Of a stretch of DNA of 64,000 nucleotides, positions 14,001 to 26,000 are shown piece after piece (within the stretch, counting starts at the first letter, position 1; the number at the start of each line of letters is the position of its first letter). The notes under the pieces are model-generated. The model saw only the letters and a program-made list of their open reading frames with translations. It had not been told where the DNA came from and ran no database searches. Source of the DNA: Paracyclopina nana (lineage: Eukaryota > Arthropoda > Copepoda > Cyclopoida > Cyclopettidae); the NCBI GenBank assembly GCA_019096065.1, contig JAGUCH010000001.1, forward strand, positions 3,906,001 through 3,970,000, written 5' to 3'. The position numbers were made by a program, and so were the translations under genes.

Positions 14001-17000
14001 CCAAGCGTCAAATGCACATCCTCGTGAAGGATTTTCGATTCTGAAGAAGAAAATCTTCATTTACATACTGCACACATTTGCGAATGGGTGAAAACGAGTC
14101 CTCGCAATTCTTATAGATTATTTTCCAATCCAGCCCACAACGCAGCAGAAGATTTCTTCAAGAACAGCAACAAAAAGTCAAAAGCCAACTGAACTTATTA
14201 CCTCGAGAGGAAAAGCATAATAGTCACTGTATGCGAAAGTTGACTGTGAATTTTGTTGCATCACATCTAAAAGTGTGCTCGTGTATCCAACAAGTTTCGG
14301 AACAAAGCAGGACATTTCGGCCAAGCGTTGTCTGTTCACGACTTTACTTTGGCAATTAGCAGCTTCGGCTTTGTTGCTTTAATTGCTGCTGCATCAGCTG
14401 CACAAATCCTGCCATAAATTGTGCGACATGGGTCAGACCAGAAAACTTCATATTAGAAAACTTTTGTGCCTGTACTTTCAAACCAAGAGGCTAGGGTTGA
14501 TACTTGGTTTGGTAGCATATATTGGTATCAGTTCAAGAGACGTGGAACTGCATTTGCAATTTCCCGCGAAGATCGCACGGTGCATTTGGCTTCGTTCGCT
14601 CATTTCAAGTTTTGATAGATCCCTAGCATCTTCTAGCGTGCTGCCTTACTAAATTTAGATCTATATTTTGTTTGGAGTAGTGAGAGAAAGCTACAAGCTC
14701 TCTCGCGATGATGAGCACTTCTAGATAAGGATGACAAATAAAGCATGTGAGTGGAGCAAAAACTGTGAGGGGAAAAAATCAAAGGTGGGTCCAGGACAGA
14801 ATTTGAGACGTCTGTAAGCCTCTCTATTTCTGACACTTTTCTGACGAGGACGAAGGCGAAGCAACTGAAGGAAAAAGCTAATCAGTCGGCGCAAGGAGAA
14901 CTTCAGCAATTGCTTTCACTCGAATTAAAACCTCGACTCAGCAAAAATGTTTTCTTATCCACATGTTCAAGTGCACTCAATGCACTTTCCACTTTTTATT
15001 CAATTTTCAGATCTATTTTTTCTTTGGGCGCAATGAATGTACGTTGAAAAGGTAAATGCGTCTTTTGCATGCCCTTTTTGCCTTGGATTTGTCAGTCGCG
15101 CGGTAAAGTTTGTCAAAAAAGAGGCGTGACTGGCAAGGTCGTGTCACACGTTTCTCACCCGATATCCAATAGATCCAAAAATTGAAACTGACCCTTGGTA
15201 AAGATTTGCTAGCCCTTTTTGCTACTTCTACTATGCAAATAAATCTCGAAATTCGTTTGCTTTCGGGGGGTGAGCGTAGTAAAAGGTAACAGGGCTTGCT
15301 AAATTGGACCGTCGTTCTATACACAGGATAGCTAAAGCTACTTTGAAAAGGTTTGAAAGCACTTTTTGCTGCTTTTGGCATGCTCTTTTGCCCGCTGACT
15401 GCTATAATACAACAGGCTTTCTCGGAACTCGGATGAGTTTTGCCTCTTCCTTACCATACAAAGAAGAGTTTCAATAACTAGGCAGATGGCGAGAAAAAAA
15501 AAGAATTCGTCCATTAGAAAAGCTCCACTGTTTCTACTCGGCTGAGCACTCTCAACATACTACATGGTGCACTCAATTCAATTAGCTTCTACAAAGCTAA
15601 GAGAAGAAAGGGGGACAAGATCGAAAAAAACTGACACGGCCTTGTCAAGGACGAGTTTACCACGAGAGAACAAAGCTTCAGTGATAGAAACTACTTGGCT
15701 GTGTGACTTCCGGAAGCTTGAAAAATGGAATATGAGAAAGTTTTGGTTTCTTCATATTAGTTGTTGCGCGATTCTTCCAATTTCTCTAGATAGATAAGAA
15801 GGAAAAATGATGGTCCCGTTACAGTTGTTTTGTAGTTTTTATTTCCCCAACTTGTCTAACTTGCTGTGATATCGGCAAGCTGAGCTTTCTAGCGTTTCTT
15901 GCGAGGTCATAAAAAGCACCGAATCAAAGTCCAAAGTCATTCTGACATAAAGTGTCCTGAAAATAGATTACATCATAATGACCGAGCATTAGACTCTACT
16001 ATAAAGTAGATGAGCTATTCTTGCTCTTCCACTTTTGATGAGGGCATACATGGTATTATAAGGGCAGCAATTTTCGCGATCAGCTTCTCATAATTTTTCC
16101 ATATATGCTGCTTCTGCTTTTTTATCGTTATATAGCCGTCGCTCATGTTGAGCAATATAAGGAACAAGTGAAAGTAGCTCTGCCACTCTTCGTAGTTAGT
16201 GGACTGCTGAAGGAACTTCACTTCTAATAAGATTAATAGGTGGACAAAACAACTCCACTGAAATGCTGTAGATGAAGGTTTGCCATTGGAAAGCTGCCGG
16301 GGGCCCAATATAATTGATTATAAAAAATGCCAATGCATAGCTTTTCCCCACGTTTTTCTTCTCGTGTGCTTGGAGACAAAAGAGACTTTTTGGTTTCACC
16401 TCCTTCTCCTGCCGCTGGCCCTCTCTTTTTTCCTGCTGAAACTTTTGAACAAGAAAATTGGTTAAGTACACAACTTCCCACGGGACTTGCAAACAAGTAA
16501 AGTTACTGCCACCGCAGAAAACATAGCTTGATGGAAGAACAACTTGTTTTGGTCCCTTTATCAAGTTTGAAGTATGCAAATGTATTCAAGGCTGTAACAT
16601 CAGTAGCCTTGCCTTACTTCATCAGCGGCGCTTAAAAGCAGCCTTGATTCATTTACATTATAATGGGAGATTAGCGAGCAGCCGGGCTCAATAACAATGC
16701 GCCACTTAAAAGCCTCATTTCAATTGGTGAACCGTCCACCTCTGCTCTCGCGAATTCGTCCTGATATTTGCTTCGTCGGAATGCTGTGACATAAGCTGCT
16801 TTGACACAATTCGCCAAGTTCTCATGGGATCAAGATATTTCTTGCTCGGATTAGCTCTCGTCACACTGAGCACAGATGTTCGAGTACTTTAACTGATAGG
16901 ATAGTCGTCTGTCATGCATAATGTATTGCGGTGATATTCCTTATCTCTTTTAAAAGCTAGGCCCAAGATGTTGTGGAAAGGCAGATCTAAATGGAAATGA

Positions 17001-20000
17001 AAAGCCTCATATTTTACGACTTTATCAACAGCTTTCTAAAATGAAAAATCTAAAATCATTCGTACATAAATGCTCTTGCTCTGCTAAGCGAATAAAAGGC
17101 AAAGTTTGAACAAAAGGTCGCTTTGCTGCAAAGAAATTCCCGCATTACGCATGTAAACTCTTTTGTCTTTTTAAAAGGTGCGGTCTCTTTGGCCCCGCAT
17201 CCTTTGCAAAATTGGCGAGCTATGCAAACATTTTAATATTCTTCAAGCGGGATAAGGGTTGAAAGCTATTTTGTTAGCTTTGACAGACTCGATTTAAGAA
17301 TTCCCATGACACTTTCTCTAATGGGTAGATAAGGTTCCTGGTAGCCTTTTCAATTTTCCTTTTTACTGGTAATTCTTTTGTTGGTTCTGCTAAAAGGAGC
17401 GGAAAATCTCCCTGGAAATAAGCAATGCCATCAATCAGTCTAAAGTCTACGATAAATCAAGGGAATGTTTCGTTGACTCCAAGACGACGAAAATGGAGCC
17501 TCTTTCAGGACCCATTAAGTAAAAGCATTTTCTCTCTCAGTTTCTTTCTCTCAAGGGCAAAACCTGCTTTGCTCATTCAGTACGGTTACTTCTTGACAAT
17601 TTAGCTGCATTCTTAATTCTAAATTGTAAATCCTTCCTTTTTGAATATGCTTTCAAGTGGTGAAACTAAACGTATTTTACACTATAGTACTTTTATTCAA
17701 TTGCTTTCACCATGATGCCTCCACAGAGCATGCAAGTTGACACTTACCCAGAAACATTCAGAAGAGTTTTCTTTGTGTATTGTCATAGCTTGCTTCTTTG
17801 GCCAGAGCACTGGTTATTTCCTCATGCGAATCGATAGAGGTCACGCCTCTTTAAGAGTGCATCACAAAATAATGTGGTCTGCCAACAAGGACTCTCAAAA
17901 GAACATTCTAAGCCAATGTGGGAGTGCTCCGTTATTTTCAAAAGTGAAGACACATTTTTCAGGCTCTCTGAAAAAAGCTGTAACACACAATGTGTGGCTT
18001 ATTCTCTCAGAAAGCTTCTAGCTTTAAAAAATGAGCTTTTGATTGATACCATGTCAAAGCGGCCTCTAATAACCCCTCAGTAAAGAAAGTTGGGGGCTAC
18101 TTTGCTGACGTTAAGAAAGGGTTGCGCTACATTTTAGGCATTTTAACACCACCTTGGGGCTGCAATTGGTCCCTCGACCTTGAGAAATACTTTGACATCA
18201 AAGCTGTCTTCCCCACCGGAATCTTCGAACTGTACATAGTTCAAATTGAACTGTGACGCAACTGTGGAAATTTTGAAATGTACACAGTTAGGTAAGGGTT
18301 GTTATAGAAATGTGACAGATCTGTGAAATTGTTCTGTACATAGAAGAAAAATTTTGAAATGTGAACTAACTGTGTACATTTAGAGCACAATATGTCGATT
18401 TCTTATTGTTTTAGAAATGTGACAAGCAACTGTGACACAACCATGCATATATCAATTTTTTTGTTCTCTGAAACTACTATGGAGCAAAGAAGCTGAAAAA
18501 TGATGACGTCGCTTTAAAATGTGAAGTAACCATGATTTGATTTGTGACTGATGTATTAAATAACCATGAAATTTATTCATTTTGAATCTATGAAATAACT
18601 TTTTTTCAAGTCATGAAACTACCATGCAAAATACAATAATTTTAGTAGTTTTTCAGTTACTAAAAATGTTCAGAGATGGCGCTGTCATCTTAGCATTACA
18701 TCTTTGATTGAAACATATTACACAAATCCATTCACATGTACTATTAATTGGAAAACTCAATTGAGAGTATCCTATGAAGGCAATTCCTTAACTGTTCTAA
18801 TGCTATCAATTTATTTTTTATTACAAAAAACAAGTAAACACAAAAAATGTTCAATAGGCTTATTGGTTGCCAAAATTGATGTAAGCTCATTATTTGATTA
18901 TTATTCTTAAATTAAACAGGCCAAGATTAATCTGAACTATATCATAACATGTGATGTCATTGACATAGATATTTTGGATTAAGACTGAAGATGTGTTCAG
19001 GTACATACATTTGTGCTGATAGGCCAATATTTATGAGGAATATCCCTTGACTCATTCAAGCTTGAGGTCACAATTCCAAATGAAATGTGAAATGACTGTT
19101 GCTCTTAATTCTTTAAGTTATGCTTGCATGGTTGTTTAACACTTTGGTTACAATTTGTATCACATCTACATCACAGATCGGATCAGACAGAAATATTGGG
19201 CCGGACTGTACCCTGAAATAACCATGAGAACAGATAAATAACAGTACCAATTTTAATAGTTGTTTAAGAGTACACTAACATAACGTCTTAACAGTTGTTT
19301 ACCCTTCTATGTCATAGAAGGCTTTTGAAATGTAAGCGTCACATGAACCTAATGTAAACAGTAACATCACATTTTTGCTTTCGCGACCCTTCTGTTCTGT
19401 GACACAAATGTGACTGAACTTAACAATTCCGGTGGGGTTCTCGATTCCCCAATCAAAATAATGGATGAAGTTATTAATCAAGTATCTACATAGCTTACTT
19501 TAAAAATGCTCAGTTCATTGGAGGCACTGCTTAACCCAATTATCATTTATGCCAAAAACCAAAATGAAATTATCTGAAGAGAATCTTCTAATGGCAAATA
19601 TTGTAGCTCTTACATGAAAAGCTGCGAGCTGAGCAAGATTCATTTTCATTTCTTGCTGGAGTAAGCACCAGAAGCACATGTGCTAAGCCAGTTTGCCAGT
19701 TTTGTGCTGGTTCCATTTCAGAAATGGCTTGCAGATCAGTGCAGCAGTGTTGACGCCATGTTGGGTCTCTGAGGGACTAGTAATAGCATCTAGTGGGACC
19801 TTTTTGAAGTCCCCCTTTAATCTTTTCTTCCTTGCAAAAAGGAGAGGCCACAAATTCTATTTCTGACACCATGCACCCACTAGTCACTACCCAACTGGAA
19901 ATAGAAGGGCTATGTCAGCCAATTTTCCGGATTTCCATTATCTGTTCTGTGTCTTGGTCATTCCAGTCACGTGACCAGGTCAAGAAAATAAAGGAAGTCA

Positions 20001-23000
20001 GTGCACAAAATGCAAATGCTAGATAAAAATTTTTTACTCCCTGAGTTTTCTAGATACCAGCAATTTGCTCTACATACATGAAGGGGAAGCATCTTGTTGA
20101 AAATTAACTCATTTTTCTTATTCAGGCTAATGCCATTGTTGCTGAATAAAGTGAGTTCATTGCCAATTAATTATAGTTATTTAGTTCGAGCTGGGGCACA
20201 TAAAGTAGGGTCATTAAAATCTGAGGTCAGCTATTAAATGACCCAATTTTACGTGCCCCAGCTCGAAATATACAATTTTATATTCTGTAATACGATTTTT
20301 GAGTGTTTTAGTGAAGTAACCGGGCTGCCCAGTGCCCTAGAAAATACTGCTTGGTTTTTAGTTGCTATGTGAATATCACTGGCTGTCATGAGCTAGCATC
20401 CTGTGGTTTGGGAGGAATAAAATGGACTTTTAATATCCATTTCTTCAGAGGTGCTCCTATGGCACATTGGTAAGAGCGCTGGGCTCTTGATTCAGAAATC
20501 TAGGGTTCAAACCACAATCATTCTTTACGTTTTTTGATTTCTTTATCTGGCTTAAGTTATGGTTAAGTCCTATACAGAGCATGCAACTTTCATGATGTGC
20601 CATAGCTTAGTGGTTAGAGTATGGAATGCTAATCCAACTGTCTCAGGTTCAAATCTAGGATAATCCTCTCTTTTTTCTAACTTCTTTGGAATTTGGATTA
20701 GTTCCATGGAATATGATGAGCATTAAATTACTTAAAATCCCTCAGATTTGATTCCTGGGCCGTTAAGTATTTAAAGTCCCCCCAAATTGCTTAGATAGAA
20801 CTGTGATGTAAAAAAGCTGAGTCGGATCGGTAAACTCAATTATAACACGAGGAAATTGTATTACAGTATATAAAAATTGATTTGGGCTAGCCTCTTTGTA
20901 AAACTTTAATTTCTTCTTTTTTATAAATAGGTTGAAGAAATATTGGTGTACTTTTGGCTTAACCAGTGCAGTGGCGTGAAATCGAGCAAAATTTGTTGCT
21001 TTTAATGGAGAAAGTTCATTGATATATAACTGAACAGTAAACAAAAAAGTTTTTCAGCTAAAGTTATTGAGGGCTCTCTTGTATCGATTGTCTTAAGCCC
21101 ACTCCAGGCTTTTATGTGAAACTGCCTCCTCCCTCAGGGTTTGCTTTGTCACGGCTGTTAAATTGCCCATTTAGCTCTGCACGCCTTACTTATTATAACA
21201 TCCTGATTTTAATCCATTCTTTTGGTAAGAAGTTTTCCTCAAAGCAACGGTAGCATTACCCAGTAAGCTGACTTTTTTGCCGATTCTGATGTGAAAGCCA
21301 TTGCTCTAACAAAATATCTAGGTAGAATGCAGCAATTGAACATAAAAATTACCCCAGCTTTGCGGACTTGGCCAAAACTTTATTCTAAAACTTTTGGACT
21401 CAACACTTTTAGGCAGATGCTTGCTACTTTCCCCCTCACCTAAAGTTTAAAAAATTGCGTCGAGCAGAAGTTTGCTTACGCATAAATACAGCTCATAAAT
21501 TGCTTCTTCTGCGCGAAGAACAAATTGCTATCATGGAATTGTTTCCTTCTACCTACTTTGGTATAACACATTTGCAAGATTCCCTTGTTCGCTATAGCAT
21601 TTTAGGCATGGGTCTTGTTTTTGCAAAACGCCTTGCTGTGCTAGGATTATTTATGAGCTCATTGGTAGAGATGGCTTAACCCCACCAGAACTTTGGTTCC
21701 CGATTCGAGAACGAATGTTACGCGATTCCTCTAGAGTACATATTCGGTAAAGAATCATTCTACGATTTTGTCTCGATTAGTCAGTTAATTTGACCAACAG
21801 AAATAATCATTGATGATTATTACTCAAATTCTTGGCAAAGAATCTCTAACAAAAATGTCAATTAACATTCTTAGATGATTGTTTCATTATCAATTGATTC
21901 ATTTTTGTTTTCTCAGCAAACATGATTATTTATCATCTTGACTACTCGGGAACAAATAAGGAACTTAAAGGTCAATAACTTTTCAACATGTACTCAGTGT
22001 GAAAAGTTACTGATTGCTAATGAACTATTCAAGAGGTTTTGCTCTGTAACTTTTCATTAATGAATACTGCTTGACTATTCAAGAACTATTCAGGAACTTC
22101 TATTTCATGAGCTTTTCAATGATAAATACTTCTTGATAATTCAAGAACTATTCAAGAACTTTCATTCAGTAACTTTTCAACAATAAATTATGCTTGATTT
22201 TTCAAGAATTATTCAGTAAAGTTCATTTAAGCAACTTTTCAACAGTGAAACCTTCTTGATAATTTAAGAACTATTCAAGAGCTTATGTTCAGTAACTTCT
22301 CAATAATGAATGAAACCTGAATATTCAATTATAATTCAGGAATGTTGATGTCAACAACTTTTCAAGAATGATTTTTTTCATAGTTAAAGCAAGTTCAAGC
22401 AAGTTCAAGAACAATTCACAAACTTTTGGTTGGGAACTAATCAATGTGAATACTTTTTCAGCTATTCATGATTTTTTAATTTCAGTAACCTTTCAATTAT
22501 GAATGCTTCTTAAGCAGTCAAGAACTATTCAGTGACATCTGGACTTACAAAAAATTCAAAGTACTCTAAGAATTTAAGCTAGCTCCATCTATAGCATTTT
22601 CAGCACAATATTGTAGCTAAAAATATTGTAAATAGTTGTGGGTCCTCTGTGGTCTAGAGGCAAGGCACTGGATTCCAAAACTGAGGTTCATGGGTTCGAA
22701 TCCACCATGGGTAAACTATCTTTCTAGCTTTTCTAACTTTCTTTCTTTCACCTGTAATCCATCATAGTCTAAAGATAGTGAAAGCTTAATCAAAAAGCTA
22801 GAAAGCTCCCCTAAAAATTAATTTTTGACAGGTCCTTGAATAATAGCTGAAATCAAGTCCTTGAATATTAACTGAATTCAATTCCTGAAAAGTTCCTGAA
22901 AAGTTCCTGAATATTCTGGTTGGAACATACCTGAAAGGTTGAGAAAGAATTGTTAACAATTGATTAGGAGAGAATCATTAAATAATCATTGGTTGATTTA

Positions 23001-26000
23001 AACAATCATTCGAGTGCTAATCACTTTCTCAACTCGAAAAAACGTCACCGATTTGATACCGATTCAAAAAATAATCAAGAATGTTAATAGTTCACGAATT
23101 ATCCTTGTTTTTCAACCAAATTTTCGGGCAAAGTTCTGGTGGGGAATAAACCTTCTAAATGTGTAAATCACACAATTAGTATATCTTAAGTTTTTGAGAA
23201 TAACCCTCCGTTGGCTGAATTGCGCTTGTTCTAATAGAAACTCAGTAAGGCAGGCGGTAAGCAAAGCAAGGCACTTTGGAAGTTCACACCTCAGTAAGTA
23301 CTGACCCGATTGGAACCAAATTTGAAGGTTCATATGAGCATATCGAAGAATGTTTATGCAAAATATCATCCGCATCGAAGGTCTTTAAGGAGGTGGCTGA
23401 TTCTCCTTTGCTTAACGGCCTGATGTCAGATGTGTTGTAGAAGTACAGCTGTGTAAGAGGTCACCTGACATTATAGATCATCTTGGGTAGCGCAACTTTC
23501 AAAGAAATCCATCATTCAACCCTGCCACGTTAATAAGTTCTACTTCAGCGCATTTACAATCTTTGCAATCGTGTGAGTTATAGTCATACTATGGGCTTAG
23601 TCTTTCGCAAGTTTTGCATAGTCACGCTATTTAAATAGCTCATAGCATAAAACGTAATTAAATAGCCTCTGGATGTATTTAAATAGCTGCTATTTAAATA
23701 CGTTTTATGTTATGAGCTATTTAAATAGCGTGACTATGCAAAACTTGCGAAAGACTAAGCCCATATCTTGCCTCATGACTTTGGCCCGAAGCTTAGCAGG
23801 TACCAATCATCGTTACTTCACGACGGCCATGAATTTATGTGCTTATCTGGGCTCACCACCAAATCCGAATGAGATGTAAGCTTACGTTGCGTAAATATAG
23901 TCGGGAGTTGGAGGTTGATATGGTAAGTTTTCTAAAATTCTAAAGCATAAAGGAGCTTTAAGTTTGTTGGCTGATTCTTTTTAGGCAAATCTTCTTTGAA
24001 GGATTTTAAAGTCCCATGCTGCAAATATTGCAGATCTACTCGAATTTTTTTGATCTATTACCATTTTCGGCCTTTGAATCATGCTAGTATGGTAGTGGGA
24101 ATTCATTTGCATTGGCACTGAATAAGTAGGTACATATGCTACGCTACTGTGTTTCCATACGCTTTGATGTAAACCTTAAGGCGATACTCTTCAGCTAGCA
24201 GATCATCTGTATTTGCTTTGCCATGCAGCAATAACAATAACAGTTAAAGGGTCCTTTGTTGACCATTCCAAAACGCCATCACCTGAATCAGATGATTCAT
24301 AGACTAGACCGAGAAAGCCCAAAGGCAAATCCTTGCACAGCAAGCGGTCTTGTTTAAAGTAGCTGTTATTAAAGACGGTTGAGCTTTGAAATATCCGATT
24401 TAGGCCCTGATCACCTGTGATATAATCAAAAATTATCGCTCGATATTTCGCAGATATTTTTCAGATTTTTACTTCGGAATCGGTCTTAGGGTCCAAAACC
24501 CACCGATCTTTCATCAATATAAAAATTATCATGCAGTATCTCAGATATTCTGCCAAAATATTGGCTAAATATGCTCGCGAACCCAGCCTATTAGTTGGCT
24601 GGCAAAGGGAATTCAAAAGCCATGATAGCTTAGTGTCCCTTTCGAACCTCTCGAAAACTACGTTATGGGTGCATTTTTCGTCCATGGTTCCTTTCCCGTT
24701 GTTCGTCGATGCGAGGCTAATCGACAGCTTCTAGAACCACACGGGATATGCATGAGACTAAAACAGTAATCCTAATGGCACTCCTCCTTTTTACGTCGGA
24801 TCCATCCATATGCAGTGACTGCTAGCAGCAATGCAGGAATAATTGCCACACTAGAAGAAACAATTCTCTACTGAATACAGGAGCCTCGTATAAAGGAGGT
24901 TTTTTACTCTGATGAGGCAAACTAAAGATAATGTGACTTAGAGCTGAACATGATTGGCACTTTTCGTGTGAGAAATACTTGACACAGAGTTCGGCATTTT
25001 TTTGCCCCATCCGATCTGACTTTCTATCCTTATTTCTTTCGGTTAATGACCCACTGCATTGTATTACGGCCCATAAGGTAGACAATTCGGCCGTTAAATT
25101 GTAATGGCTACTGAACATCAACAGAGCAGTATTTGTTGTAGTTTATTATTTTTATGGACATGCTCCTACTGTTGAAAGTAACATGAGAATTCAAAGAGGG
25201 ATCAAAGGAAATGGGGCTCAGAATTGAGGGTCATTCGATCGCGAATAGAATGCGCGGAAATTAGAAATTGATGAGACCGAATCCAAGAGCAGTTTTCCTC
25301 AAACATTTAAAAACGTTCTAAAAACCTCTGCAATGACATTATTGCAGCAGCAGGTGCAACGGCTGAAAAAGAGTCTCTTGCAAGTCTAAAATGAAATCAC
25401 GCATATGTGCACATACATAATCGGCTCGTTTCCTTTTTATTTGAACACGTGAGATAGCAGTAGCAAGTCTGCTAGTTTTATATGAGACGCGTAAAATAGG
25501 AACGACATATCAGCCTTAAATGGAATCATCCTTCACCTTCTTCACCATTTGTTCTGCCTGATGGGACATTTATAGATATACACCATTCTTGTCTAAAAGT
25601 GATCTGCTGGTTGGTTGAAGAGGGTTTTATAGTCTCTTCTTGGCTGAGATTAACATCACTGCTTCTGCTGCGAGAGGAAACTTTCAAAATGTAGAAGTAG
25701 TTGTTGCATGCAGCAAGTAGGACATGAAAGCAGCCTTGATGCACTTCCAAATAAGGCCATATAAAGTCTAAAGTTGTTATCATGCAAGGTGTCCCTTGTA
25801 AAAAAGAGATGGAGAAAAATTCAATGATAACATGAAGGAAAAGTATGTAAGCTGCTTTTTCGAGAGGCTCAAGCTGCGTCGGAAAGAGGCTTTGTTAACA
25901 GTGACTACAAGAAGATACTCACACTTCTATGATACGTAGCCAAAAATTGACAGAACAAAAGGAAAAAACCGCTCATGATATGATGAATGATCTGGAATGC

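Larger units (their letters stand above)
20172..20740 (+). repeat. Composite hairpin plus double-tRNA repeat, copy A
   Basis: Homologous to 63443-64000. In order it contains a foldback hairpin (arms around TTCGAGCTGGGGCAC and GTGCCCCAGCTCGAA, 20183-20268), a unique spacer of about 180 bp, a first tRNA-like unit (20450-20520), a 73-bp spacer and a second tRNA-like unit (20594-20664). Compared with copy B the hairpin loop is internally shortened. The true 3' end is uncertain because copy B leaves the window. The tandem tRNA-like units recall Twin-type tRNA-dimer SINEs known from mosquitoes, but the attached hairpin is not part of that design. Confidence 0.6.
21680..23144. mobile_element. CCCCAC-ended non-autonomous DNA element, copy 2
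   Basis: The ends are a perfect 16-bp inverted repeat, CCCCACCAGAACTTTG and its complement, flanked by AA on both sides. The interior has about six or more degenerate units of roughly 60-62 bp (about 21975-22540) built on words such as TTCAAGAACTATTCA and AACTTTTCAATAATGAAT, then a tRNA-like unit at 22641-22713, then more divergent repeats. There is no transposase or plausible coding frame. Confidence 0.65.

Noticed and set aside
20450-20664. Two functional tRNA genes.
   Set aside because: Acceptor stems do not pair, several arm pairs are missing, and the same arrangement recurs in a dispersed repeat, so these are repeat-derived.
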